The notes beneath the pieces are model-generated. The model was not told the origin of the DNA and searched no databases. It saw only the letters and a list, made by a program, of their open reading frames with translations. Source: Granulosicoccus sp036478565 (GTDB lineage Bacteria; Pseudomonadota; Gammaproteobacteria; Granulosicoccales; Granulosicoccaceae). From it: a stretch of DNA of 64,000 bases. The position numbers and the translations under genes were made by a program. The stretch covers positions 4,030,001 through 4,094,000 of the forward strand of contig OZ245050.1 of assembly GCA_965224525.1 (NCBI GenBank), given 5' to 3'. Shown piece after piece: positions 54,932-63,789 of this stretch (positions are counted from its first letter, which is position 1; every line of letters starts with the position of its first letter).

Positions 54932-55641
54932 GCAATACAGCTAACCGATGCATTCTAGTTACCGGCGCAAGTAAAGGCATTGGCGCAGCCTGTACACAAC
55001 AGCTTCTCGATGCGGGTCATCTTGTTGTCGGTTTGTCGCGTCATGCCGGCATTGAGCGTCACGGCTTGACACAAGTTGAAATAGATTTGACCGACATCGA
55101 GCAAATAGCTGGTGTGGTAAACAAGCTTCTACAACACCACTCTATTGATGGCCTGATCTGCAATGCCGGGCGTGGCGATATCGGCTCCCTGGAAAACTTC
55201 TCCAGCAAACAGATTCAGGCAAGTCTGCAATTGAATCTGATCAGTCCGTTGGTGCTGGCCCGTCATTGCCTGCCGACGCTTCGCCAGCAACAACGCAGTG
55301 ACATCATCTTCATTGGCTCTGAAAGTGCCTTGCAAGGTGGGCGGTTCGGCTGCCTGTACAGCGCCGCCAAATTCGGTCTTCGCGGTGCAGCACAGTCGCT
55401 GCGCAATGAGTGTGCAGGCGCTAACTGCCATGTCGGAATTGTGCAACCGGGCATGGTACGCACCGACTTTTTTCAGACTCTTGAATTCGAGCCGGGCGAT
55501 GCCGCGGCCAATGCGCTGCAGGCAAGTGATGTCGCCACTGCGGCTATGTCGATGATGAATGCGCCGGATAATGCTGTCATCGATGAGATTGTACTAAACC
55601 CGCGGCAGAGGGTCGTTCAGCGGAAGAAATTACAGCAATGA
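54928..55641 (+). CDS. SDR family oxidoreductase of the SPL-like cluster
   Basis: A 237-residue classical short-chain dehydrogenase. It has TGASKGIGAACTQQLL, CNAGRGDIGSLENF, the catalytic Ser in IIFIGSESALQGG and YSAAKFGLRG with Tyr and Lys, and PGMVRTDFF. The start ATG overlaps the SPL-like stop by four bases (ATGA), so it is translated with it. Its substrate is unknown; the context suggests a product of, or a partner in, the nucleosidase/SPL-like path. Confidence 0.88.
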   Translation: MSNTANRCILVTGASKGIGAACTQQLLDAGHLVVGLSRHAGIERHGLTQVEIDLTDIEQIAGVVNKLLQHHSIDGLICNAGRGDIGSLENFSSKQIQASLQLNLISPLVLARHCLPTLRQQQRSDIIFIGSESALQGGRFGCLYSAAKFGLRGAAQSLRNECAGANCHVGIVQPGMVRTDFFQTLEFEPGDAAANALQASDVATAAMSMMNAPDNAVIDEIVLNPRQRVVQRKKLQQ

Positions 55642-55873
55642 ATTGGCGGTGAGCCAGGTCAGAGCCATGCATTTCTCTCAAACTGGAAAGATTTGCTTTG
55701 TGAATAAAGTATGACCAGGTTCTCGTTAAACCTCCGCCATCGACAAGCAACCAATAATCGTCCGACTTGTAACAAAGCCACTGCAGTCGCCAATGCATCC
55801 CATTTTTAGCCGTTAAACTGTCAACAACTGTTTCGCGCCTCCTGAATTCACAAGTCTCTTTCCACCTACTCAT
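55577..55873 (-). CDS. Possible small protein downstream of the Pho-box array
   Basis: A 98-codon frame on the minus strand starting 48 bases beyond the Pho-box-like repeats. The repeats read CTGTCAT in this direction, and a TATAAA lies 26 bases after them. The product is Trp/Tyr-rich (HWRLQWLCYKSDDYWLLVDG) and looks somewhat protein-like, but its end overlaps the SDR gene by 65 bases and no family is recognised. It may be chance. Confidence 0.25.
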   Translation of the reverse strand: MSRWKETCEFRRRETVVDSLTAKNGMHWRLQWLCYKSDDYWLLVDGGGLTRTWSYFIHKANLSSLREMHGSDLAHRQFIAVISSAERPSAAGLVQSHR

Positions 55874-55920
55874 TGAACTGCGCGTCGGTTTATAGCACCG
55901 TTCTGAACCCGTCCATTTAG

Positions 55921-55960
55921 ATGACAGCTCAATGACAGTTCGATGACAATCTGGTGACAG
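55921..55960 (-). promoter_or_regulatory. Four Pho-box-like direct repeats at 11-bp steps
   Basis: Four heptamers start at 55921, 55932, 55943 and 55954, exactly 11 bases apart: ATGACAG, ATGACAG, ATGACAA, GTGACAG. On the other strand they read CTGTCAC, TTGTCAT, CTGTCAT, CTGTCAT, each separated by 4 bases. This matches the half-site and spacing of PhoB boxes (CTGTCAT-N4-CTGTCAT), here with two full boxes in tandem. They lie about 90 bases before the glucan synthase start. Their direction is against that gene and towards a doubtful minus-strand frame. Confidence 0.75.
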
Positions 55961-56036
55961 CTTGAATATCGGCGCAGTTCATTACCGGCCACACATCTGT
56001 CGCGTCTGAAAAGGTGCTTCTGGACAATCACTTTTT

Positions 56037-56042
56037 GAAGGA
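56037..56042 (+). promoter_or_regulatory. Ribosome binding site that decides the GH17-GT2 start
   Basis: GAAGGA with a 7-base gap to GTG 56050. The upstream GTG 56014 has AAGG directly against it, too close to work well. Confidence 0.6.
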
Positions 56043-56049
56043 CGAACAA

Positions 56050-58686
56050 GTGCTCAAGATCGACCGCACATCCTGGATTCTCATCGCGCTGGTAGGGACG
56101 CTTCTGGTCATATTATGGGCAGTTTTCAACCGCCCCTATATGGTGCCGAAATGGCCTACAACCATTCAGGGCGTCACTTTTTCTCCATTTCGCGCCGGAC
56201 AGTCGCCAAAAACAACAGAATTTCCCAGCGAAGCCCAAATTACACGCGACCTGCAACTTCTCTCGGATCGCACCCGCTCAATACGAACCTATACCATCAT
56301 TGACACCCTGGGCTCGATTCCACGACTGGCACGGGCTGTCGGCCTTGATGTCACGGTGGGCATCTGGATCTCCGGAGACGTGGAACGCAATCGCAAGGAA
56401 ATCCAGCGTTTGCGCGATCTGGTCCCGGAATTTGGTGGCAATGTAAAAAGCATTGTCGTCGGTAACGAGGTACTGGAACGAGCCGAGCTGAAAAGCGATG
56501 AACTGGCTGCGTACGTCGACGAGGTAAGGGCTATTGTCGCGCCGATTCCGGTCACGGTTGCTGAAACCTGGCACAACTGGATAAAACACCCAGAGCTTGC
56601 CGAGCATGTCGATTTCATAACAGCGCATGTCTTGCCATATTGGGAAGGAATTCCGGCAAAAAATGCACATGACTATGTGTTCGAGCGCTACAACGATCTG
56701 CGCCGCACATTTCAGGGACAGGAGGTGGTGCTTGGCGAAGTGGGCTGGCCGAGCGAAGGTCGGCAACGTGGTGGCGCTATTCCTTCCATGCAAAACCAGG
56801 CAAAATTTCTGCGCCGATTCCTGCAACAGGCCGACGCCAGAGGAACACAGTATTTTGTGCTGGAAGCGTTTGATCAGATCTGGAAAACCGATGAAGGTGC
56901 AGTCGGACGCTACTGGGGCATCTACAACGCTCAGCGTGAAGCCAAGTTTCCATTTAGCGCACCCGTCACACCGGTTCCCGAGTGGCCTGCCATTGTTGGT
57001 TTTTCACTGGCCTTCACTATTTTGATACTGACACTGCTGCTGCGCGACAGCCGTGGCCTTGTGCATGGCGGCAGAGGTTTTCTAGTGCTCGTCTCCTATG
57101 CCATCTCAACGGTTGTGGTATGGCTGGTTTACGATTACTCGAAAAAATACTTGACCTGGGAGCAGGTCATTGTTGGCATTGGCCTGCTAACCGCGGCTTT
57201 CTGTATCAGTATTGTCTTGCTGGCGGAAGCTCATGAATGGGCCGAAGCAATCTGGAATCGCAAAATCGATCGCACACGTAAAATCAACAAAAGCAATGGG
57301 CGAATGCGCAAAGTCTCGATACACGTACCGATATACAACGAACCACCTGACATGGTGATAGAAACTTTGTCTGCGCTGCGAAAGCTCGACCACCCGGACT
57401 ATGAAATTATAGTTGTCGACAACAACACATCGGACCCGGCTATCTGGAGACCTGTCGAGGACTGGTGCAACCACCAGGAAGAAGACTTCCACTTCTATCA
57501 CGTCGATCCGCTTGACGGCTTCAAGGCAGGTGCGCTCAACTACGCATTGGAAAAAACCGCCCCGGACGCTGACCTGATTGCGGTCATAGACAGCGACTAC
57601 ATTGTTTCACCCAATTGGCTGGCTGATTGCACACCTATGTTTGATGACGACAACGTGTCTATTGTTCAGGCTCCACAAGACTACCGCGATGCCGGAGAAA
57701 GTCTTTTCAAGTCAATGATCTACTGTGAATACGCCGGTTTTTTTGGCATCGGCATGGTCAATCGTGATGCACGCAATGCCATCATCCAGCATGGCACCAT
57801 GACGATCGTCAGGCGTACGGCCCTGAAAACTGTCAACGGTTGGTCAGAATGGTGTATCACAGAGGATGCGGAGCTGGGCCTGAAGATTCTCGCCGATGGC
57901 CATCGCGCGTCCTATATACCCAAGTCGTATGGCCGCGGTTTGATGCCCGACAACTTCATGGACTACAAGCAGCAGCGTTTTCGCTGGGCTTACGGATCTG
58001 TTCTGATTTTACGCCACCACTTCCGCTATTTTCTGGGGTTGGAAAAATCAAAACTAACATCGGGTCAGCGCTACCACTTCGTTGCTGGCTGGCTACCCTG
58101 GATGGCGGACGGACTGAGCCTCGGGTTCAATTGCATCGCCCTCGGCTACTCTGTAATGATGGTGATGTTTCCATTGGTACTGACACCTCCTGAAGTCATG
58201 TTAAGCCTGCTGCCGATCGGTTTCTTCGTTTTCAAATTATCCAAGATGCTGGTACTTTATCGCTGGCGCATGAAAGCCACGTTGACGCAAAGCCTGGCTG
58301 CAGGCATTGCCGGATTGGCGGTAGCGCACACTGTGTCCAGAGCCATGCTTGCAGGCCTTCGCACCACCTCAATCGGCTTTATTCGCACCCCAAAATACGC
58401 CTCCAGCCATTCATTTGTACGGGCCCTGAGCGATGCACGCGAAGAGGCGTTGCTTGGCAGCGCCATGCTGATCGCTGCAGCGGCTATCGCCATGCGCGAT
58501 GATGCCTATCTATCCGATACCAAATTCTGGATTGCGCTGCTGTGTATTCAGAGCATTCCCTATTTGTCTGCCGTACTGCTGTCGCTTATCAGCGCGTACC
58601 GTGGTCTACCAGCAAATCTGGTGGTCAAGAATCAAGACGACCTGTTGCTTTCCCATCTGCCGGAGACGGCATCGGGCCGCATTTAG
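56050..58686 (+). CDS. GH17-GT2 fusion beta-glucan synthase
   Basis: An 878-residue inner-membrane protein. One helix (about 10-25) leads to a periplasmic GH17 domain with acid/base Glu in VVGNEVLER (about 140) and nucleophile Glu in GEVGWPSEG (about 230). Four helices follow, then a cytoplasmic GT2 domain with VIDSDYIV (DxD), ITEDAELG and QQRFRWAYG (QxxRW), then C-terminal helices. Such fusions resemble NdvB/NdvC-type beta-1,3-glucan synthases; the GH17 part may branch, transfer or close the chain. The likely product is a periplasmic or surface beta-glucan. The LtaS-like gene follows after 15 bases. Confidence 0.88.
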   Translation: MLKIDRTSWILIALVGTLLVILWAVFNRPYMVPKWPTTIQGVTFSPFRAGQSPKTTEFPSEAQITRDLQLLSDRTRSIRTYTIIDTLGSIPRLARAVGLDVTVGIWISGDVERNRKEIQRLRDLVPEFGGNVKSIVVGNEVLERAELKSDELAAYVDEVRAIVAPIPVTVAETWHNWIKHPELAEHVDFITAHVLPYWEGIPAKNAHDYVFERYNDLRRTFQGQEVVLGEVGWPSEGRQRGGAIPSMQNQAKFLRRFLQQADARGTQYFVLEAFDQIWKTDEGAVGRYWGIYNAQREAKFPFSAPVTPVPEWPAIVGFSLAFTILILTLLLRDSRGLVHGGRGFLVLVSYAISTVVVWLVYDYSKKYLTWEQVIVGIGLLTAAFCISIVLLAEAHEWAEAIWNRKIDRTRKINKSNGRMRKVSIHVPIYNEPPDMVIETLSALRKLDHPDYEIIVVDNNTSDPAIWRPVEDWCNHQEEDFHFYHVDPLDGFKAGALNYALEKTAPDADLIAVIDSDYIVSPNWLADCTPMFDDDNVSIVQAPQDYRDAGESLFKSMIYCEYAGFFGIGMVNRDARNAIIQHGTMTIVRRTALKTVNGWSEWCITEDAELGLKILADGHRASYIPKSYGRGLMPDNFMDYKQQRFRWAYGSVLILRHHFRYFLGLEKSKLTSGQRYHFVAGWLPWMADGLSLGFNCIALGYSVMMVMFPLVLTPPEVMLSLLPIGFFVFKLSKMLVLYRWRMKATLTQSLAAGIAGLAVAHTVSRAMLAGLRTTSIGFIRTPKYASSHSFVRALSDAREEALLGSAMLIAAAAIAMRDDAYLSDTKFWIALLCIQSIPYLSAVLLSLISAYRGLPANLVVKNQDDLLLSHLPETASGRI

Positions 58687-58701
58687 CGTACTGTTACAGA
58701 G

Positions 58702-60561
58702 GTGACAAACCACAACAGCCTGGCCAGTCCTTTGGTGCCCACTAGTATCAATCAGATGCCTCCGGGCATGTGGGACAAAACACGTTACGCGCTCGCCTCG
58801 ATAGCGACGGTGGTGTTCGCTATGCTGGTGATTACCTGGCTGGTTCGGCTGGTACTGGACATTGGATTTGATCTGAATCTTGACCACAAGTACTGGCTAC
58901 GTGACTACCTGGGCAATCTTTCCGTTGCTCTGATTTTCCTGGTTTTGGTGAAACGGGTTGCAGGCACTCTGCTATTGTCCAGCGTACTTATCATCGGTTT
59001 TCAACTGGCGAATGGTGCCAAGCTTGCCGTACTCGGCACACCAACCAGCCCTGACGATTTCATCAACATCAAGAACCTCTTTTTCCTGGTAGATGGCTGG
59101 CAGCGCATAGCCATGTTCGCCATCGTTTTGTTACCTGGAGTCCTGGCATTGTGGCTGGTACGCTGGCGTAACCTGACAACGTGGATTACCTTTGCACTGC
59201 TTGGGCTGGGTATCACCGCTGTCGCTGCAAACAGCAAATCGGTACAGCGCCAGTTGGACAGACAGTTTGGAAATTCGGTATGGAATCAACCTGAAAACTT
59301 CAAGCGCCGAGGTCTGGCGCTGCACCTGACTCAAGAGTCAGTGCGTACACTTGCCAAGGTTGGTAAAACTCCGACAGCAGAACAAGTGGCCGATATCAGC
59401 AGCGAGTTGCCGGAAAATTCAATTGATACAACACAGATTGCACGACGCAACGTGCACCTGATTCTGCTGGAAACGTTTTTTGATCCCATGACACTGGGCG
59501 CTGAGTGGGTCCCGGAGGATCCGTTTCCGCCAGAGTTTCGCAAGCTCTGGGCAAGCACTGACAATTCAGAAATGCTATCGCCGGTCTTTGGCGGCTACAC
59601 AGCCAATGCTGAGTTTGAAGTGCTCTGTGGATTCCCGGTTACGGAAAACGCCGTATTTTTTGAAGGTTGGCTACGGCGCGACGTACCTTGCCTGCCCGCA
59701 GTACTGGCAGAAGCCGGTTTTCATACGGTCGCATCACACCCGAATGTCGCTGGTTTCTGGAACAGAACCCACGCCTACAAACTGACAGGTTTTAAGGACT
59801 ACCTCAGCAAGTCCCGCTACGACACCAGCGATTCGGTTGGTACTTTCCTGCTTGATCACAGTTACTACGAGCAGACCTTCGATTTGCTTGGAAAACTGGC
59901 AGAGGGCCCTGTTTTCAACTACATGGTGACCTATCATGGACACCTGCCTTATCCGACCAATGAAAACTACCCCGATATGATAAAAGCCGGACGCGATGAT
60001 GAGGCGCTGTTACATGGCTATCTGAATCAACTCTGGTACAAGTCAAGAGACCTGATGACCATGCTCGAACAGCTTCGCAGTGATGACCCGGATGCCCTGA
60101 TTGTTCTATTTGGTGATCACCTGCCATTTCTCGGTCCAAACTACGGCGTCTACGATGAAGTCCTCGGCCTGCCCAAAGATCGCGACGAATTTACCGGTGA
60201 AATGCTGGAATTTCTGGTGTCCACACCGTTGATCGTCATTGACGGGGAACGCGGGCCGCTGCCAATTGGCAAAGTGCCCCTGTACCGATTGCCGTCACTG
60301 ATTCTCAAACTGCTCGGCAGTGAAAACGGCGGTATGTTTGACTGGACAATCAACCCGGAAGGCAAAACAGTCCGGCCTGTTTATGGCATGCATATCAGTC
60401 TCGATGGCGACTCGATTCTGATATGCGAACCGGGTGAGGAGATACAACCCGGTTGCGAGGTCACCGCTAACTGGATGAAAAGAACACGCACCTTGATTGC
60501 TGATATTTTTACCGGCAAGCAGTACAGTCTTGAAAAGCTTAAGCCAATTGGTGATAGTTAG
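58702..60561 (+). CDS. LtaS/OpgB-type phosphoglycerol transferase
   Basis: A 619-residue membrane protein with five N-terminal helices and a periplasmic sulfatase-fold domain. Active-site marks of the LTA-synthase group are Glu in LLETFFDP, the Thr nucleophile in GYTANAEFE (Thr300), His in YHGHLPYP and the metal pair in FGDHLPF. Family enzymes move phosphoglycerol from phosphatidylglycerol to a polymer. In Gram-negatives OpgB decorates periplasmic glucans, so it probably modifies the product of the upstream synthase. The start is GTG 58702 after ACAGAGG. No other glucan gene follows. Confidence 0.88.
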   Translation: MTNHNSLASPLVPTSINQMPPGMWDKTRYALASIATVVFAMLVITWLVRLVLDIGFDLNLDHKYWLRDYLGNLSVALIFLVLVKRVAGTLLLSSVLIIGFQLANGAKLAVLGTPTSPDDFINIKNLFFLVDGWQRIAMFAIVLLPGVLALWLVRWRNLTTWITFALLGLGITAVAANSKSVQRQLDRQFGNSVWNQPENFKRRGLALHLTQESVRTLAKVGKTPTAEQVADISSELPENSIDTTQIARRNVHLILLETFFDPMTLGAEWVPEDPFPPEFRKLWASTDNSEMLSPVFGGYTANAEFEVLCGFPVTENAVFFEGWLRRDVPCLPAVLAEAGFHTVASHPNVAGFWNRTHAYKLTGFKDYLSKSRYDTSDSVGTFLLDHSYYEQTFDLLGKLAEGPVFNYMVTYHGHLPYPTNENYPDMIKAGRDDEALLHGYLNQLWYKSRDLMTMLEQLRSDDPDALIVLFGDHLPFLGPNYGVYDEVLGLPKDRDEFTGEMLEFLVSTPLIVIDGERGPLPIGKVPLYRLPSLILKLLGSENGGMFDWTINPEGKTVRPVYGMHISLDGDSILICEPGEEIQPGCEVTANWMKRTRTLIADIFTGKQYSLEKLKPIGDS

Positions 60562-60853
60562 CCTGGCCTCACGAAAAAATGGGCATCAGCATTCCCCCTC
60601 CTTCTGAAAACTATCGGTGTATAAACGCTGCGTTTTGGGTGGTTGAGTTCAACTGGCATTAATCCAGTTGGCAGCATACACCGGATAAACTAGCGAGCCA
60701 TTTCCTTATGTTCAATAGGCCAGATTGCCAGCACTACAAGTCGATATTTACTACCAACATTCATTAGACATCTTGTCTGGCTCACTGTCGATTAATAATC
60801 GGCGATGTTACTGTGCTGAGTGCGGGTTCACGCCGTGTGCCAAGTGTCCACGT

Positions 60854-61303
60854 TCAGATTTTGTCAGGAGTTTTGCTCGGTGAGTTCCAAGTTACAGGAG
60901 GTCTTTCTTTAAATTGTGGGAGATCATCATTTATTGCATACCATTGAGCTTTGGAACCTACAAAGATATGTGACTCTGGCCTTATATCCGGACACCCTTC
61001 AATAGCGCCTAGCGCTACCGTGGTGACCCTGCCATTTTCGGTTCCTGCCAACGACGAGCCACACTCACTACAAAAACACCATCCGGCACCTGCTAACGTT
61101 TCGTATACTTTTATTTGGCCTTCTCCAGAAATCCAGTTAAAATCCCCTGGATTGAATGCCGCATAGGTCGAAAACGCCGCGCCATGCTGCCGCCTGCACA
61201 TAGAACAGTGGCAGTGATCCGCACCAAAGAGGGGTCCTGTGATTTCGTAATGAATTCTGCCGCATAAACACCCCCCTTTAACTACTTTTTCTGTAACTGG
61301 CAT
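60854..61303 (-). CDS. GFA/CENP-V family zinc protein
   Basis: A 149-residue protein of the glutathione-dependent formaldehyde-activating (GFA) family. It has the zinc cysteines in GGCLCGRIHYEI, CHCSMCRRQHG and CFCSECGSSL. Most members are not proven to act on formaldehyde and the name is only a family label. It is soluble and small. It stands alone between the glucan genes and the DUF481 gene. Confidence 0.9.
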   Translation of the reverse strand: MPVTEKVVKGGCLCGRIHYEITGPLFGADHCHCSMCRRQHGAAFSTYAAFNPGDFNWISGEGQIKVYETLAGAGWCFCSECGSSLAGTENGRVTTVALGAIEGCPDIRPESHIFVGSKAQWYAINDDLPQFKERPPVTWNSPSKTPDKI

Positions 61304-61457
61304 AGGGTACTTTCGGCTGGTGAATTGTCAACAGCCAGCTTATCAAAGCTGGAATACATACTCAAAATTTGTATCATTGCGGTTGAGCTTCAGCAACTGA
61401 GGAGTGTGGCCTAAAAACAGGAATGAGCCGACTAACCAGCAACTAACTTTATGCCGT

Positions 61458-61485
61458 GCTAACCGCTAACCGCTAACCGCTAACC
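61458..61485. repeat. Heptamer tandem repeat (GCTAACC)4
   Basis: Four exact GCTAACC units followed by GC, ending about ten bases beyond the stop codon of the DUF481 gene. No function is evident; it may be a slippage-prone spot in the 3' region. Confidence 0.85.
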
Positions 61486-61495
61486 GCAGCCTAGT

Positions 61496-62341
61496 CTAGT
61501 AGTCAACCTCGATGTTAAAAGTCATCACAGCATCAACCTCCTCATCCAGCGGGTTAAGCGGATTCGTCAATACCTTATAGGTACGCGCTTCATATTTCAG
61601 TTTCAACGATACCGGCTCGCGCAGTATCCAGGACAGACCAAGTTCCATAGCGGTAGATCGATTATCACTGCCGAAGTCCGAGTCCAGCTCTGCATCGAAT
61701 TTCATTTTATCATTCAACTGCCTGACGAATCTCATTCCGACATAGCCAATGCCCCCTTCAATGGTTCCACCGTCAATCGGTTTCAGTCGTTTGTTTCCAT
61801 AACCAACACCTGCACTAAAAAAATCTGCCTTGCTTGCCCATAGCTTGTATCCGACGCCTGCAATCTGGCGGCTGGCATGCTCAATATTTCCAGGCTCGTT
61901 GGTTTCATAATCCAGAACGGAGAATAGGTAGTAGCGTGGAGTCATATACCATTTAGGTTCCACGCCGATAAATCGACGGTCGCTGGTTCGGCTATTCACC
62001 AAATCTGTAACCGGATTGCCGCTCACATCAACAACCGGCTCGCCTTCAGCGTCCCGCCGATCAACCTCGATTCTGGCATCACTTCGCAACATTGCGGCCG
62101 TCAATAAACTCTCCCAACGGCCTCTGGCATAACTCAGCTTTGTCGCAGCCGACAGGCTTGTTGTGCGAGAAACACCCAGAGTGGCCTGCCCTCCAAACTG
62201 CAAAACACCCTGCCAGCCCTGTGGTATCGACTTGGGCACGTCATAAGCCTGCGCCTTTGGCATTGTCAGAGGCGTGCACAGAACTGTCAACAGCATGCAA
62301 ACGGCGGTTCGAGCAACAGATTGTGAAGCAGCAGTGGGCAT
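61496..62341 (-). CDS. DUF481-like outer-membrane beta-barrel protein
   Basis: A 281-residue protein. A signal peptide with the cut after PKAQA precedes alternating strands with aromatic ends (RYYLFSVLDYET, SAGVGYGNKRL, SLKLKYEARTYKVL) and the final strand AVMTFNIEVDY. This fits a DUF481/YdiY-type outer-membrane barrel. What it passes or binds is unknown. I choose ATG 62341 because it gives a proper signal peptide. The gene follows metY... upstream on the same strand would be metY at 62.4-63.8 kb, with a gap of 79 bases, so co-transcription is possible. Confidence 0.8.
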   Translation of the reverse strand: MPTAASQSVARTAVCMLLTVLCTPLTMPKAQAYDVPKSIPQGWQGVLQFGGQATLGVSRTTSLSAATKLSYARGRWESLLTAAMLRSDARIEVDRRDAEGEPVVDVSGNPVTDLVNSRTSDRRFIGVEPKWYMTPRYYLFSVLDYETNEPGNIEHASRQIAGVGYKLWASKADFFSAGVGYGNKRLKPIDGGTIEGGIGYVGMRFVRQLNDKMKFDAELDSDFGSDNRSTAMELGLSWILREPVSLKLKYEARTYKVLTNPLNPLDEEVDAVMTFNIEVDY

Positions 62342-62420
62342 TGGATCTATATTGAATAGTGGGCAACTGCCCGTGAATCTCACCAAAGTGAATCAAACTT
62401 CATACCAGCTGCCGAAATTT

Positions 62421-63767
62421 TCAGCCCAAAGCCTGATCAATGTCCCACAGGATATCGTCAATATGCTCAATACCAATAGACAAACGAATCAGGTCGGGCC
62501 CGACGCCGGCAGCTATCTGCTGTTTTTCATCCAATTGGCGGTGTGTGGTTGATGCCGGGTGAATGACCAGCGATTTGGCATCGCCAATATTGGCAACATG
62601 GCTCAGGAACTGTACATTTTCGATAAAGCGCTCCCCTGCGACCATGCCACCATCAATGCCAAAGCTCATCAACGAACTGCATCCCCTCGGCAAGTACTTT
62701 TCCGCCAACTCCCGGTAGCGATTGCCCGCCAGCCCCGGGTAGTTGACCCAGGCAACTTTCGGGTGCGTCTCCAGGTGTTTTGCGACGGCCATGGCATTGT
62801 TGCAATGGCGATCCATACGAACATGCAGCGATTCAAGGCCTTGCAAAAACTGAAAAGCATTGAATGGACTCATACTCGGCCCCATGGTCCGTAAATACTC
62901 CATGCGAGCCTTCATCGTAAAGGCAAAATCCCCAAAGGTTTCGTAAAAACGAACACCGTGATAACCATCGGATGCATCGGTCATCTCCGGAAACTTTCCA
63001 TTGTCATAGGGAAACCGCCCAGACTCCACAATCAAGCCACCTATGGAAGTACCATGCCCGCCGATATACTTGGTCGCGGAATGAATGACGATGTCGGCAC
63101 CGAAATCAATCGGGTTACATAGATAGGGTGAAGGCACGGTGTTGTCAACCATCAACGGTATATCCTGCTCGTGCGCTATGGCGGCAACTGCTTCTATATC
63201 AAGTACATTAATGCCAGGATTACCCAGAGTTTCCGCGTATAAAAATCGCGTTTTCGGTGTAATCGCCCGCCGGAAATTCTCCGGGTCATCCGGGTTTACA
63301 AAGTGTGTGTTGATGCCAAGGCGGCGCAAATTTACATCCAGCAGCGCATAGCTACCGCCATACAGTGTGCTTGCAGCGACAATCTCATCACCCGCACTAC
63401 ACAACGTCAGCGTGGCAATCATCTGGGCTGACATACCCGATGCAACAGCGAGCGCGGCGCGGCCTTTTTCCAGCGCGGCCACACGCTCCTCAAGTACCGA
63501 GGTGGTCGGGTTTGACAGGCGCGAATACACATTGCCGAACGTCTGCAGATTGAACAAACTGGCTGCATGCTCTGCACTGTCAAACACGTATGAACTTGTC
63601 TGGTAAATCGGTGGCGCGCGAGAACCTGTCAATGGATCGGGTATTTGCCCGGCATGCAAGCACAATGTTTCCGGTGCGAAACGCCGGTCCCCGCCAAGAC
63701 CGACCGACTGCTGCCCCCGATCAGTCGATTCATTCTGACCCTCCCGCTCGTCAGCTTTCCCAGTCAT
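62421..63767 (-). CDS. metY: O-acetylhomoserine sulfhydrylase
   Basis: A 448-residue PLP enzyme of the Cys/Met-metabolism family. It shows ETLCLHAGQIPDPLTGSRAPPIYQTSSY at the start, SATKYIGGHG with the PLP-binding Lys, and LSIGIEHIDDILWDIDQAL at the end. The length (longer than MetB/MetC at about 390) and the HAGQxPDP motif point to MetY. It makes homocysteine from O-acetylhomoserine and sulfide in the cytoplasm. It follows the YccU-like gene after 22 bases, too short for a SAM riboswitch of its own. Confidence 0.93.
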   Translation of the reverse strand: MTGKADEREGQNESTDRGQQSVGLGGDRRFAPETLCLHAGQIPDPLTGSRAPPIYQTSSYVFDSAEHAASLFNLQTFGNVYSRLSNPTTSVLEERVAALEKGRAALAVASGMSAQMIATLTLCSAGDEIVAASTLYGGSYALLDVNLRRLGINTHFVNPDDPENFRRAITPKTRFLYAETLGNPGINVLDIEAVAAIAHEQDIPLMVDNTVPSPYLCNPIDFGADIVIHSATKYIGGHGTSIGGLIVESGRFPYDNGKFPEMTDASDGYHGVRFYETFGDFAFTMKARMEYLRTMGPSMSPFNAFQFLQGLESLHVRMDRHCNNAMAVAKHLETHPKVAWVNYPGLAGNRYRELAEKYLPRGCSSLMSFGIDGGMVAGERFIENVQFLSHVANIGDAKSLVIHPASTTHRQLDEKQQIAAGVGPDLIRLSIGIEHIDDILWDIDQALG

Positions 63768-63789
63768 GTCTGTTTACCACTTTGTGTGT

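Noticed and set aside
60660..60820. Short palindromes (CAACTGG...CCAGTTG and CGATTAATAATCG)
   Set aside because: Short, without T-runs or neighbouring genes that would need an operator; likely chance.
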